From: Variovorax paradoxus | Lineage (GTDB): Bacteria; Pseudomonadota; Gammaproteobacteria; Burkholderiales; Burkholderiaceae_C | NCBI RefSeq assembly: GCF_030811855.1 | Contig: NZ_JAUSRN010000022.1 | Location: forward strand, 1 to 64,000 | Direction of reading: 5' to 3' | Length of the DNA: 64,000 bases | Part shown: one piece after another, positions 46,996-55,808 of the stretch | Layout of the letters: each line of letters opens with the position of its first letter | Position numbering within the stretch: position 1 is the stretch's first letter | Notes under the pieces: model-generated | Databases searched by the model: none | What the model saw: the letters and a program-made list of their open reading frames with translations, nothing else | What the model was told of the DNA's origin: nothing | Made by a program: the position numbers and the translations under genes

Positions 46996-48219
46996 ATGCA
47001 AGCCTCCGCTCCCACTCTCTCGGTCAAGCAGGTGCTGATCTGCGGCGCCATGATCGTCACGCTCTCGATGGGCATTCGCCATGGCTTCGGCCTGTGGCTG
47101 CAGCCGATCACGCAGGCGCAGGACTGGACCCGCCAGACCTTCTCGTTCGCCCTGGCAGTCCAAAACCTCTCGTGGGGCATCTTCGGTGTGTTCGCGGGCA
47201 TGGTGGCCGACCGCTTCGGCGCGTTCCGGGTCCTGATCGCGGGCACGGCGTTCTATGCGCTGGGCCTGCTGGGCATGGCGTATTCGCCCACGCCGCTCTT
47301 GTTCACGCTGAGCGCTGGCGTGCTGATCGGCGCTGCGCAGGCGGGCACCACCTATGCCGTCGTCTACGGCGTGATCGGGCGCCAGATTCCGGCTGAGCGG
47401 CGTTCGTGGGCCATGGGCGTGGCGGCGGCGGCAGGCTCGTTCGGCCAGTTCCTGATGGCGCCCATCGAGGGCCGCCTGATCGGCCACCTGGGCTGGCAGA
47501 CCGCGCTGGCCGTGGTGGCGGTGCTGGCGCTGGTGATCGTGCCGCTGGCCTTCGGCCTGCGCGAACCGCAGCGCGAGGCACTGGCTGGGCACCGTGACCA
47601 ATCGGTGCTGCAGGCGGTGGGCGAGGCCTTCCGCTACCCGAGCTTCGGGCTGCTGATGGCCGGGTATTTCGTCTGCGGCTTCCAGCTCGCGTTCATCGGC
47701 ATCCACATGCCGACCTACCTGCGCGACCAGCGCCTGGCGGCCGACGTGGCGGGCTACGCGCTGGCGCTGATCGGGCTTTTCAACGTCTTCGGCACCTACA
47801 CGGTCGGGCTGCTAGGGCAGAAGCTGGCCAAGCGCAAGATCCTGGCGGCCATCTACTTTGCGCGGGCGGTGTCCATCATGCTGTTCCTGCTGGTGCCGAT
47901 TTCACCGCTCAGCGTGTATGTGTTTTCTGCGGCCATGGGCTTTCTCTGGCTTTCGACCGTGCCTGCCACCAATGCGATCATCGCGGGCATCTTCGGGGTG
48001 TCGCACCTGTCGATGCTCAGCGGCTTCGTGTTCCTGAGCCACCAGGTGGGCTCGTTCATCGGGGTCTGGCTCGGCGGCTACCTGTATGACACCACCGGCA
48101 GCTACGACATCGTCTGGTACATCGCCATCGCCCTGGGCGTGTTCGCGGCGCTGATCAATCTGCCGGTCAAGGAAGGTGCCATTGCGCGCGGCACGGCGCC
48201 GGCCGCCGTTCCCGGCTGA
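46996..48219 (+). CDS. Major facilitator superfamily transporter
   Basis: The 407-residue inner-membrane carrier has about 12 membrane helices. The MFS loop 2-3 motif reads GMVADRFGAFRV, and the equivalent loop in the second half reads GLLGQKLAKRKIL. It resembles the oxalate/formate antiporter-like and monocarboxylate group, but substrate is not clear. The ATG at 46996 (MQASAPTLSV) is used, as the in-frame extension upstream is not membrane-like and covers the LexA-like site. A small membrane peptide gene follows after 11 bp. Confidence 0.87.
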   Translation: MQASAPTLSVKQVLICGAMIVTLSMGIRHGFGLWLQPITQAQDWTRQTFSFALAVQNLSWGIFGVFAGMVADRFGAFRVLIAGTAFYALGLLGMAYSPTPLLFTLSAGVLIGAAQAGTTYAVVYGVIGRQIPAERRSWAMGVAAAAGSFGQFLMAPIEGRLIGHLGWQTALAVVAVLALVIVPLAFGLREPQREALAGHRDQSVLQAVGEAFRYPSFGLLMAGYFVCGFQLAFIGIHMPTYLRDQRLAADVAGYALALIGLFNVFGTYTVGLLGQKLAKRKILAAIYFARAVSIMLFLLVPISPLSVYVFSAAMGFLWLSTVPATNAIIAGIFGVSHLSMLSGFVFLSHQVGSFIGVWLGGYLYDTTGSYDIVWYIAIALGVFAALINLPVKEGAIARGTAPAAVPG

Positions 48220-48230
48220 GCATAGAGAGA

Positions 48231-48383
48231 ATGGAAACTGACATGACTTCGCAGACGCGCCATCGCCTCCTACACGCCGGCTCGCTCGCCGCGGCGCTGG
48301 CGGTGCTGGGCGGCGTTTTCGCGCTCTACGTCCATCCGAGCTTTCTCGTGACGCTGGTTGACCAGGTCTGGTCCTGCTTTTGA
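48231..48383 (+). CDS. 50-residue membrane peptide coupled to a methyltransferase
   Basis: This short frame is METDMTSQTRHRLLHAGSLA followed by a hydrophobic stretch (about 18-34) and ending LVDQVWSCF. One membrane helix is predicted. The evidence that it is real is the spacing: 11 bp after the MFS stop with GAGAGA before the ATG, and a TGATG junction with the next gene. An internal ATG at 48243 is an alternative start. The function is unknown. Confidence 0.6.
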   Translation: METDMTSQTRHRLLHAGSLAAALAVLGGVFALYVHPSFLVTLVDQVWSCF

Positions 48384-48961
48384 TGGCCACGAAAGAAGAC
48401 GTCTCGAGCCTTCACGCCGGCCTGGCGCCGTCGGAATGGATCGTGCGTTGGTCGCACCTTCTGGCGCCTGGCGCCACCGTGCTCGACGTGGCTTGCGGCC
48501 ACGGGCGGCACATGCAGTGGTTCGCGGCGCACGGGCACGCGGTCACGGGCGTCGATCGCGCTCCAGAGGCCACGGAAGCAGCGAGCGCCTACGGCCGCAC
48601 CCTGACCGCCGACATCGAGTCCGGCCCCTGGCCCTTTGCCGGTCAGGCTTTCGGCGCGGTGGTCGTCACCAATTACCTGTGGCGGCCGCGCATGGCCGAC
48701 ATCGTGGCCGCGGTCACGCCGGGTGGCGTGCTGCTCTACGAAACCTTTGCGGCCGGCAACGAAAGCGTGGGCAAGCCCTCGCGGCCGGACTTCCTGCTGC
48801 AGCCGGGCGAACTGCTGGCCGCCTGCCGGGAGCTGCGCGTGGTGGCCTATGAAGACGGCTTTCTGGACGAGCCGCCACGCTTCGTCCAGCGCATTGCCGC
48901 CGTGCGTGCCGGCGCGGCCGATCCGGCCCAGCCCGCACGCCATCCGCTGCGGGGAAACTGA
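48383..48961 (+). CDS. Class I SAM-dependent methyltransferase
   Basis: The 192-residue Rossmann-fold methyltransferase has motif I VLDVACGHGRHMQWFAAHGH and motif II acid in VTGVDRAPEAT, resembling TehB-like and small-molecule methyltransferases. The substrate is unknown. ATG 48383 overlaps the preceding stop (TGATG); a TTG one codon upstream is also possible. It ends 79 bp before dapA. Confidence 0.85.
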   Translation: MATKEDVSSLHAGLAPSEWIVRWSHLLAPGATVLDVACGHGRHMQWFAAHGHAVTGVDRAPEATEAASAYGRTLTADIESGPWPFAGQAFGAVVVTNYLWRPRMADIVAAVTPGGVLLYETFAAGNESVGKPSRPDFLLQPGELLAACRELRVVAYEDGFLDEPPRFVQRIAAVRAGAADPAQPARHPLRGN

Positions 48962-49000
48962 CCCCACCGGGGGGCCGGTTTCCGCCGACCCCGGAGTCAG

Positions 49001-49006
49001 TAGAAT
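49001..49006 (+). promoter_or_regulatory. Possible -10 box for dapA
   Basis: TAGAAT lies 34 bp upstream of the dapA TTG start, at a usual distance for a short leader. No convincing -35 box is seen 16-18 bp before it, so it is only a candidate. Confidence 0.35.
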
Positions 49007-49040
49007 CGGCGCTTTCGTCCACCGACAGAGAGATTCCCCC

Positions 49041-49931
49041 TTGGAGCAACTGACAGGCAGCATCGTCGCTCTCGTCACGCCGATGCACGACGACGGCAGT
49101 GTCGACTATCCCGCCCTGCGCCGGCTGATCGATTGGCACATCGACGAAGGCACCGACTGCCTCGGCGTGGTCGGCACCACCGGCGAATCGCCCACGGTCG
49201 ACGTGGAAGAGCATTGCGAAATCATCCGCGTGGCGGTTGAGCAGGCCAAGGGCCGCGTGCCCGTGATGGCCGGCTGCGGCGCCAACTCGACCAAGGAAGC
49301 CATCGAGCTCGCCCGCTTCGCCAAGGGCGTGGGCGCCGATTCGCAGCTGCAGGTCGTGCCCTACTACAACAAGCCGACGCAAGAAGGCCAGTACCAGCAC
49401 TTCAAGGCCATTGCCGAAGCCGTGGGCGACCTGCCCACCGTGCTGTACAACGTGCCCGGCCGCACCGTGGCCGATATGGCGCACGACACCGTGCTGCGCC
49501 TCGCGCAGGTGCCGGGCATCATCGGCATCAAGGAAGCCACCGGCAACATCGAACGCGCGCAGTGGCTGATTCGCGATCTGCCCAAGCACTTTGCCGTGTA
49601 TTCGGGCGACGACCCCACCGCCGTGGCCCTCATGCTCTGCGGCGGCCAGGGCAATATCAGCGTCACGGCCAACATCGCGCCGCGCAAGATGCACGAGCTG
49701 TGCGTTGCGGCCATTGCGGGCGACGTGCGGCGCGCCATGGAGATCCAGTTCGAGCTCATGCCGCTGCATCGCCACCTGTTCGTCGAGCCCAACCCGATCC
49801 CGGTCAAGTGGGCCATGTCCAGGCTCGCACTCTGCGGCGGCACGTTGCGGCTGCCGCTCACCGAGCTGGCCGAATCCAACCGGCCCGTGGTCGAGGCTGC
49901 CCTCCGCGCCACCGGCCTGCTCAAGGGCTGA
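49041..49931 (+). CDS. dapA: 4-hydroxy-tetrahydrodipicolinate synthase DapA
   Basis: The 296-residue aldolase condenses pyruvate with aspartate semialdehyde in lysine and peptidoglycan precursor synthesis. The Schiff-base Lys164 is in GIKEATGNIERA, Tyr136 in LYNVPGRT and the substrate loop in GVVGTTGESPTV, all normal. The start is TTG at 49041 (MEQLTGSIVALVTPM); no ATG is available nearby in frame before conserved sequence. A GAGAGA stands about 9 bp upstream. The bamC gene follows after 143 bp. Confidence 0.95.
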   Translation: MEQLTGSIVALVTPMHDDGSVDYPALRRLIDWHIDEGTDCLGVVGTTGESPTVDVEEHCEIIRVAVEQAKGRVPVMAGCGANSTKEAIELARFAKGVGADSQLQVVPYYNKPTQEGQYQHFKAIAEAVGDLPTVLYNVPGRTVADMAHDTVLRLAQVPGIIGIKEATGNIERAQWLIRDLPKHFAVYSGDDPTAVALMLCGGQGNISVTANIAPRKMHELCVAAIAGDVRRAMEIQFELMPLHRHLFVEPNPIPVKWAMSRLALCGGTLRLPLTELAESNRPVVEAALRATGLLKG

Positions 49932-50074
49932 GCCGTTCCGCCGCTCCTCCAACCCCCACCTCTTTTTCGCCTGCCGCATCAAGGTCAAGCAACCTTTTGC
50001 CCGAACCGTGCTCAGAGAGTGCGGGCAATGCGGCCCCTAGATAGACCGAACCCATTCCAACAAGGAAGACGACG

Positions 50075-51166
50075 TTGAAGAACCTTTCGCACATCTCGCG
50101 ATTCGCACTGCTGGCAATCGTTGTCAGCCTCGCCGCCTGCTCCGTCCTCGAGAGCGACAAGATCGATTACAAGAGCGCCGGCAAGGCACCGACGCTCGAA
50201 GTTCCGCCTGACCTCTCGCAGCTCTCGCGCGAAAACCGCTATGCGGTGCCGGGCGGCGCGGTCACGGCCAACGCCTACCAGGCCGGCGTTGCCAACGCCC
50301 CGGGCGTTCCGACCGCGGTGGCCAACATCGGCGACGTGCGCATGGAGCGCTCGGGCACACAGCGCTGGATCGTCATCAACCGCGCACCCGACCAGCTCTG
50401 GGATCCGGTGAAAGACTTCTGGCAGGAAAGCGGCTTTCTCCTGACCACCGAGCAGCGCAATCTCGGCATCATGGAAACCGACTGGGCCGAGAACCGCGCC
50501 AAGCTGCCGCAGGACATCATCCGCGGCACGCTGGGCAAGCTGGTCGATTCGGTCTATTCGACCGGCGAACTCGACCGCTTCCGCACCCGCCTGGAGCGCA
50601 CGCCCACTGGCACCGAGATCTTCATCAGCCACCGCGGCATGCAGGAGGTCTACAACAACAGCCGCCAGGACCAGACCGTGTGGCAGCCCCGCCCGAGCGA
50701 TCCTGAACTCGAAACCGAATTCCTGCGCCGCCTGATGGTCAAGCTAGGCGTCTCGCAAGAACAGTCGAAGATCCTGGCCGCCACCACCGCGCCGACCAAG
50801 ACCGCCACCGTCGCTTCCGTGAGCGGCCAGCCCGTGGTGCAGATCAGCGAAGGCTTCGACCGCGCATGGCGCCGTGTGGGCCTGGCACTCGACCGCACCG
50901 GCTTCACCGTGGAAGACCGCGACCGCACCGCCGGCATCTACTACGTGCGCTACGTGACCCCCAACCCCGACAAGAAGGAACCCGGCTTCTTCGGCAAGCT
51001 GTTCAGCAGCTCGAGCAAGAACGAGGCGCCGATCAAGTTCCGCATTCTCGTGAAGGGCGGCCAGGGCGAGAGCACCACCGTCTCGGTCCTGAACGAATCC
51101 GGCGCGCCCGAAACCTCGGCCAACGCACAGCGCATCGTCCAGGTCATTGCCGACGACCTGAAGTAA
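50075..51166 (+). CDS. bamC: Outer membrane assembly lipoprotein BamC
   Basis: The 363-residue lipoprotein of the BAM complex helps insert beta-barrel proteins. It has a signal and lipobox (SLAAC, Cys22), then the unstructured BamC N-terminus (DYKSAGKAPTLEVPPDLSQL), which in E. coli binds BamD, and two helix-grip domains. The start is TTG at 50075 with AAGGAAG 5-10 bp before it. Its position after dapA is the conserved dapA-bamC order of proteobacteria. Confidence 0.93.
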   Translation: MKNLSHISRFALLAIVVSLAACSVLESDKIDYKSAGKAPTLEVPPDLSQLSRENRYAVPGGAVTANAYQAGVANAPGVPTAVANIGDVRMERSGTQRWIVINRAPDQLWDPVKDFWQESGFLLTTEQRNLGIMETDWAENRAKLPQDIIRGTLGKLVDSVYSTGELDRFRTRLERTPTGTEIFISHRGMQEVYNNSRQDQTVWQPRPSDPELETEFLRRLMVKLGVSQEQSKILAATTAPTKTATVASVSGQPVVQISEGFDRAWRRVGLALDRTGFTVEDRDRTAGIYYVRYVTPNPDKKEPGFFGKLFSSSSKNEAPIKFRILVKGGQGESTTVSVLNESGAPETSANAQRIVQVIADDLK

Positions 51167-51171
51167 CCCGC

Positions 51172-51948
51172 ATGCTCCGCTTCCGAAGCCTCGGCAGCGG
51201 CAGCACGGGCAACGCCGCGCTGGTCGAAGCGACCAGCGGCGGGCGCACCTCGCGGCTCCTGGTCGACTGCGGCTTTGGTTTGCGGCAGCTCGATCTGCGG
51301 CTCGCCAAGGCGGGTCTCGCGGCCAGCGACATCGACGCGATCTTCGTCACCCACGAGCACGGCGACCACATCGGCTGCGCCCATTCGCTCTCACGCCGCA
51401 ACCGCATTCCGGTCTGGATGAGCGAAGGCACATGGCTCGCCACGGGCGGCCGGGATTTCGAAGGCCGACTCAATCTGGCTCGAGACGATTCGGAGTTCGC
51501 AGTCGGAGATATCGCGGTGCAGCCCTTTACCGTGCCGCACGATGCGCGCGAGCCGCTGCAGCTGCGATGCTCCGACGGCGCCCGCACCCTGGGCGTGCTC
51601 ACCGATCTAGGCCATGCCACGGCCCACGTACTTTCCAGGCTCAGCGGCGTGCATGCGCTGCTGCTCGAGTTCAACCACGACAGCGAGCTGCTGGCCAACT
51701 CGGCCTATCCGGCATTTCTCAAGTTGCGCGTTGGCGGCAAGCATGGCCACCTATCGAACATGGCGGCCGCGGACATTGCACGCGCGGTGCGCCACGAGGG
51801 TCTCCGCCATGTGGTCGCGGCGCATCTGAGCGAACAGAACAACCGTCCCGAGATCGTGCGGCGCCTGATGGCCGACGCCCTTGGCGGGCACGAGGCCGAG
51901 ATGCTCACGGCCAGTGCGTCGGAAGGCTCGCCCTGGCTGGACGTCTGA
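51172..51948 (+). CDS. MBL-fold metallohydrolase (YycJ/WalJ-like)
   Basis: The 258-residue metallo-beta-lactamase-fold protein begins RFRSLGSGSTGNAALVEA, typical of the YycJ/WalJ group, and has the metal motif FVTHEHGDHIGCAH. LEFNHDSELL and GKHGHLSNMAAADIA follow. Members are predicted nucleases or phosphodiesterases; the substrate is unknown. It starts 5 bp after bamC with no strong ribosome site and is followed by a two-way terminator. Confidence 0.88.
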   Translation: MLRFRSLGSGSTGNAALVEATSGGRTSRLLVDCGFGLRQLDLRLAKAGLAASDIDAIFVTHEHGDHIGCAHSLSRRNRIPVWMSEGTWLATGGRDFEGRLNLARDDSEFAVGDIAVQPFTVPHDAREPLQLRCSDGARTLGVLTDLGHATAHVLSRLSGVHALLLEFNHDSELLANSAYPAFLKLRVGGKHGHLSNMAAADIARAVRHEGLRHVVAAHLSEQNNRPEIVRRLMADALGGHEAEMLTASASEGSPWLDV

Positions 51949-51984
51949 GGGCGCGGTCCGCCCTGCTTCTTCAGAGCACCATGC

Positions 51985-52010
51985 AAAAAGCCGCCCGAGG
52001 GCGGCTTTTT
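51985..52010. terminator. Bidirectional terminator between the MBL gene and a minus-strand lipoprotein gene
   Basis: The stem GCCGCCC/GGGCGGC (51990-51996 and 51999-52005) has AAAAA before and TTTTT after, so it can stop transcription from both sides of this convergent pair. Confidence 0.9.
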
Positions 52011-52053
52011 GCCGGACGCACGAAACGCACGAAACGCCCTAAGCTGACCTCGC

Positions 52054-52329
52054 CTACTGCTTGGGCGCTTCGTTCTTCTTGGCAGCCTCGGTCGCCGCAT
52101 TGGCCGCGTCCAGGGCCGATGAGGCCGCCGGCGAAGGCGCCGTGGCCGCGGAACCGGTCGACGGCGCCGGTGTCACCACAACAGCAGGCGGCGGCGGAGG
52201 CGCAGGCTCGGTCACCGGAGCGGGCGGAGGGGTCACAACGACCGGCGCGGCATCCTCTTTCTTGCCGCAAGCCACGAGTGCGGCGGCGGCGATCAACGAA
52301 GCGAGCAGGACGGATGACGACTTTTTCAT
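52054..52329 (-). CDS. Small Pro/Ala-rich lipoprotein
   Basis: The 91-residue protein has a clear lipoprotein signal (KKSSSVLLASLIAAAALVAC, Cys21) followed by about 70 residues of Pro, Ala, Val and Thr without a fold, and a short charged end (EAAKKNEAPKQ). It is probably a disordered envelope lipoprotein; no function can be assigned. The ribosome site AAAGGAG is strong, and TAGAAT about 36 bp upstream of the ATG may be its -10. Confidence 0.8.
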   Translation of the reverse strand: MKKSSSVLLASLIAAAALVACGKKEDAAPVVVTPPPAPVTEPAPPPPPAVVVTPAPSTGSAATAPSPAASSALDAANAATEAAKKNEAPKQ

Positions 52330-52422
52330 GGAAACTCCTTTGGCAATGGATATCTGAACGAAAAAATTCTAGACCCGCATCACCGCTGGTTTATGTCTCA
52401 CAGCCCCATTCGCGGCATTGGC

Positions 52423-52938
52423 TTACAAGCCCAGTGTCGATGCCGGAAACGCCGGCCGCCCCGCCCGCCACGTCTCATCGATGGTTTCGCGGAGTTCGCG
52501 CCGCGCACGCGGATCGAAGCCGCACACGCCGCGGCTGCGCTCGGGATCGGCACGGTGGGCAAACCACTCGGGGGTCCAGATGGCGCTCGGCACCCCCGGG
52601 CTGCCCGCTGCCGGCCGGACCGCCCTGCATTCGATGATGTGGTCCCACATGCGCCGCCACGGCACGAGGCGCGTGTGGGCACGCTCGATGACGTCGAAGC
52701 GCTGCGCCAGCAGAAGGAAGCGGCGGCCCGTGGCCGACCAGGCCTGGAGCGCCTGGATGCTGGCCCGGTCCCCTAGCGGCCAGTCGGCAAAGTCTGGGTC
52801 GCTGAGAACCAGTTCTTTCCAGCCCTGCCGCGCCGCGTTCTCGAGCGCGATGCGCACGATGCCGTCGAAGGCCTCGCGGCCATCGAAGCGGCCTTCGGGC
52901 AAGGCGGGCTCCACAGGCACTGGTGTGTCACTCGGCAT
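52423..52938 (-). CDS. Uncharacterised protein downstream of the RoxA-like gene
   Basis: The 171-residue soluble protein is not recognised by motif. It contains SDPDFADWPLGDRASIQALQ, then a conserved-looking RLVPWRRMWDHIIECRAV and an Arg-rich C-terminus. Its start overlaps the oxygenase gene by 11 bp, so the two are translated together. A role linked to ribosomal protein hydroxylation or to a shared stress response is only inferred from the pairing. Confidence 0.7.
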   Translation of the reverse strand: MPSDTPVPVEPALPEGRFDGREAFDGIVRIALENAARQGWKELVLSDPDFADWPLGDRASIQALQAWSATGRRFLLLAQRFDVIERAHTRLVPWRRMWDHIIECRAVRPAAGSPGVPSAIWTPEWFAHRADPERSRGVCGFDPRARRELRETIDETWRAGRPAFPASTLGL

Positions 52939-54070
52939 GCACCCACCCCGCTTCGCACCACTCGGCCAGCAACGCGAGCGCGCCTTCGCTCGCGCGCGAG
53001 AGCTCGCGCGGACCGAGCGCGCGCCGGTCGGCCAGCCGCCGCATCAGCGTGGCATCGGCCCCGCCCGCGCGAAAGCTCTCGCCATTGATGTAGAGGTGCC
53101 GCGCGTCGTAAAGCATGCGCGTACGCCGGTCGAGCATCACGCGGTTCAATGCATCCGGCGCTTCGGTGCCCTCGTCGAACCAGACATTGGCCTTGGGCTC
53201 CGTGAGCGATTCGCCCAAGGCACGGTCAATTGCATCGGGGTCGCGCAGCGCGGCATCGACGGCCTTGCGCGCAAAGGCCTGCAGCGCGGCCGGCATGGCG
53301 GCTGGCGCGTCGACCGCGGGCTGCGACGGATCGCGATAGCGAGCCAGCTCGGCCGGGCCCGCATCTTCGAGCGCTTCCGAATAGGCCTGCGCCATGCGGG
53401 ACAACAGGTCGGCGCCAAGCTCGCCCACTGCCGACGACCGCAGGCCGATGGAGCAGGTCATGCAGTCGTCACCGACCGCCACGCCATCGTGCGCATAGCG
53501 TGGCGGCAGATAGAGCATGTCGCCCGGCTCCAGCACAAAGCTTTGCTCGGGCTCGAAATGCTCGAGGATCTTGAGCGGCACGCCCTGCTGCAGGCGCAGG
53601 TCGCTCTGCTTGCCGATCGACCAGCGCCGCGTGCCCTGCGCCTGCAGCAGAAACACGTCGTAGCTGTCGAAATGCGCCCCTACGCCGCCCTGATCGCTCG
53701 CGTAGCTGATCATCAGGTCGTCCAGCCGTGCGTCGGGCAGAAAGCGGAACTGCTGCAGCAATGCATTCACGCCATCGTGATGCAGGTCGACGCCCTGCAC
53801 CAGCAGGGTCCATGCGGGCTGCTTCAGCGGCGGCAGCGCACGCCGTGCGAGCGGCCCGTGCTTGAGCGTCCAACCGGCCTTGCCATGTCGGATGAGGCGC
53901 GATTCCACGTCCTCACGCTCCGCCAGGGCAAACAGCGCGCTCCGATCGATCGGTGGCACCATGGCGGGAATGGCCTGGCGCACCAGCAACGGTTTTTTCT
54001 GCCAATACCGCCGCATGAACTGCGCGGCGCTCAGGCCGCCGAGCAACGGCAGCGGTTGTGTAGTCTCCAT
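52928..54070 (-). CDS. JmjC/cupin ribosomal oxygenase, RoxA/YcfD-like
   Basis: The 380-residue Fe(II)/2-oxoglutarate oxygenase has the metal triad HxD (His133, Asp135 in GAHFDSYDVFLLQ) and His194 (LPPRYAHDG). It also has the YcfD-like N-terminus (FMRRYWQKKPLLVRQAI) and a C-terminal winged-helix and dimer region. E. coli YcfD hydroxylates an Arg of ribosomal protein L16; the same is likely here. ATG 54070 is chosen; a TTG at 54085 would add five residues and touch the divergent start. Only 14 bp separate it from the divergent isomerase gene. Confidence 0.9.
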   Translation of the reverse strand: METTQPLPLLGGLSAAQFMRRYWQKKPLLVRQAIPAMVPPIDRSALFALAEREDVESRLIRHGKAGWTLKHGPLARRALPPLKQPAWTLLVQGVDLHHDGVNALLQQFRFLPDARLDDLMISYASDQGGVGAHFDSYDVFLLQAQGTRRWSIGKQSDLRLQQGVPLKILEHFEPEQSFVLEPGDMLYLPPRYAHDGVAVGDDCMTCSIGLRSSAVGELGADLLSRMAQAYSEALEDAGPAELARYRDPSQPAVDAPAAMPAALQAFARKAVDAALRDPDAIDRALGESLTEPKANVWFDEGTEAPDALNRVMLDRRTRMLYDARHLYINGESFRAGGADATLMRRLADRRALGPRELSRASEGALALLAEWCEAGWVHAE

Positions 54071-54084
54071 GGGAGAATTCTGCA

Positions 54085-54609
54085 ATGGAAATCTCTGAAC
54101 AATGCGTGGTCGGCCTGACCTGGACGATGAAAGACACTCTGGGCGAAGTGTTGGACGTGCTCGACGAACCGGTGGAATTCATGGTTGGGGGCGATGACCT
54201 CTTCGACGTGATCGAAGCCGCCCTGCAGGGCCACGAGCCCGGCGCCCGGGTGCAATTGCAGCTCGAGCCCGAGCAAGGCTTCGGCGACTTCAACGACCAG
54301 CTGCTCTTTCTGGAGCCGCGCTCGCTGTTTCCCGAAGGCACCGAGGAAGGCATGACCTTCGACGGCGCCGCACTGCCCCAGGGCGTGAGCGACGCCATGC
54401 CCAAGGACGTGATCTACACCGTGGCCGAAATCTACCCGGAGCACCTGGTGCTCGACGGCAACCATCCGCTCGCGGGCATCGCAATCCGGCTCGACATCAC
54501 GGTGCGCTCTGTTCGCGAGGCGACCGAAGAAGAGGTCGGCAGCGGTACGGCCGGTACAGCTTTTTTCAAGGTGCCTCCAACGGCGCCCGGCAACGATCTG
54601 CTGCACTGA
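54085..54609 (+). CDS. FKBP-type peptidyl-prolyl isomerase (SlyD-like)
   Basis: The 174-residue protein resembles the SlyD family: an FKBP part at both ends (PVEFMVGGDDLFDVIEAALQ) and an inserted flap (EQGFGDFNDQLLFLEPRSLF). It lacks the His/Cys-rich metal tail of E. coli SlyD, so Ni binding is less likely. It acts as a prolyl isomerase and chaperone in the cytoplasm. It diverges from the RoxA-like gene across 14 bp, so the promoters must overlap the coding starts. Confidence 0.88.
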   Translation: MEISEQCVVGLTWTMKDTLGEVLDVLDEPVEFMVGGDDLFDVIEAALQGHEPGARVQLQLEPEQGFGDFNDQLLFLEPRSLFPEGTEEGMTFDGAALPQGVSDAMPKDVIYTVAEIYPEHLVLDGNHPLAGIAIRLDITVRSVREATEEEVGSGTAGTAFFKVPPTAPGNDLLH

Positions 54610-54638
54610 CCTCAAGGCGGGCAAACCGCGACAGCCAA

Positions 54639-54673
54639 CAACAAAAAGCCGGGCACTGCCCGGCTTTTTGTTG
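54639..54673. terminator. Bidirectional terminator after the SlyD-like gene
   Basis: GCCGGGCA and TGCCCGGC (54648-54655, 54657-54664) are flanked by CAACAAAAA and TTTTTGTTG, giving a long, symmetrical stem. It serves the SlyD-like gene and the convergent glycine-zipper gene. Confidence 0.93.
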
Positions 54674-54698
54674 CTTGCGATAGCTGCCCGTGGGCAGA

Positions 54699-55199
54699 TT
54701 ACATGCGCGAGATCTGCCCGTTGTCGATGCGCACGCGGTCACCGATGCGCAGGTCGCCCGGGTTCTGCACGTCGAAGGCGCGATAGCCGCCGCGGTCGGT
54801 CTGCACCGAAATGCGATAGCTCTCGTAGGCGCGGGGGCCGTTGCGCTGTGCCTCGATGGTGTTGCCCAGCAGTGCACCACCCACGATGCCCAGGGCGGTG
54901 GCCGCGGCGCGGCCGCTGCCATGCCCGAATTGGTTGCCCACCACGCCGCCGACGACACCACCCGCCACGGCGCCACCGCCCGTGGTGCCGGTGCCACCGG
55001 TCTCGCTGCGCAGCACTTCGATGTTGGCAACGTGGCCGTATTCGACATACGCCGCTTCCTGGTACTGCACGGCCTGTGGCGGCGCCTGGTAAGGGTAGCG
55101 TGTGGTCTGGTAGACCGGCGCGGGAGCGACGCAGGCCGTGAGCGTGGCGATCGCCAGCGCGGAAGCGCCGATGGAAATGAAGCGCGTTGAAATTTTCAT
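54699..55199 (-). CDS. Glycine-zipper (2TM) outer membrane lipoprotein
   Basis: The 166-residue lipoprotein has a signal with lipobox TLTAC (Cys23), a Gln/Tyr-rich stretch, a glycine-zipper region (GGGAVAGGVVGGVVGNQFGH, then ALGIVGGALLGNTIE) and a C-terminal beta part (RGGYRAFDVQNPGDLRIGDR). It resembles the SlyB/Rick17kDa family of envelope stability lipoproteins. The ATG 55199 has GAGGAG 7-12 bp upstream. Confidence 0.87.
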   Translation of the reverse strand: MKISTRFISIGASALAIATLTACVAPAPVYQTTRYPYQAPPQAVQYQEAAYVEYGHVANIEVLRSETGGTGTTGGGAVAGGVVGGVVGNQFGHGSGRAAATALGIVGGALLGNTIEAQRNGPRAYESYRISVQTDRGGYRAFDVQNPGDLRIGDRVRIDNGQISRM

Positions 55200-55359
55200 G
55201 TTGAAGGCTCCTCGAGAATTGGGGTGCATCCAGATGCACCAAGCCTGTGTCTAACGCCTTTCCCGCAGCGGGGATGACGCCTGACACACACCGAAACGTA
55301 GGAGCAGGCCGCGAACTTCGCGGTTCCGATCTTTACCGGCCCGATACGAGGGCAATCGG

Positions 55360-55806
55360 TCAGTGCTTGCCTGTGGACCCGTAGCCGCCTTCGCCGCGTT
55401 GCGAGGCTGCAAATTCTGTGACCACTCGAAACTGCGCCTGCACCACCGGCACGATGACGAGCTGCGCGAGCCGTTCCATCGGCTGGAGCACAAAAGGCGT
55501 GTCGCTGCGGTTCCAGGCGCTGATCTTCAGTTCGCCCTGGTAGTCGCTGTCGATCAGGCCGACGAGGTTTCCGAGCACGATGCCGTGCTTGTGACCAAGG
55601 CCCGAGCGCGGAAGGATCATTGCCGCATAGGCCGGGTCGCCTAGGTGGATCGCGATGCCGGTGCCCACGAGCTGCCAGCCGTTGGGCTCCAGCGTGATGG
55701 GTGCATCGAGGCAGGCCCTGAGGTCGAGGCCCGCGCTGCCGGGGGTGGCATAGGCGGGCAATTGATCCACCATGCGTGGATCGAGGATTCGGACGTCTAC
55801 TTTCAC
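55360..55806 (-). CDS. dut: dUTP diphosphatase Dut
   Basis: The 148-residue trimeric dUTPase converts dUTP to dUMP and pyrophosphate. All five motifs are visible: PGSAGLDLRA, LPRSGLGHKHG, GNLVGLIDSDYQGEL, PMERLAQLVIVPV and the C-terminal GEGGYGSTG arm that closes the site. The start is GTG at 55806 (MKVDVRILD), 2 bp after the upstream stop. It is in an operon with coaBC, an arrangement common in proteobacteria. Confidence 0.96.
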   Translation of the reverse strand: MKVDVRILDPRMVDQLPAYATPGSAGLDLRACLDAPITLEPNGWQLVGTGIAIHLGDPAYAAMILPRSGLGHKHGIVLGNLVGLIDSDYQGELKISAWNRSDTPFVLQPMERLAQLVIVPVVQAQFRVVTEFAASQRGEGGYGSTGKH

Positions 55807-55808
55807 TT

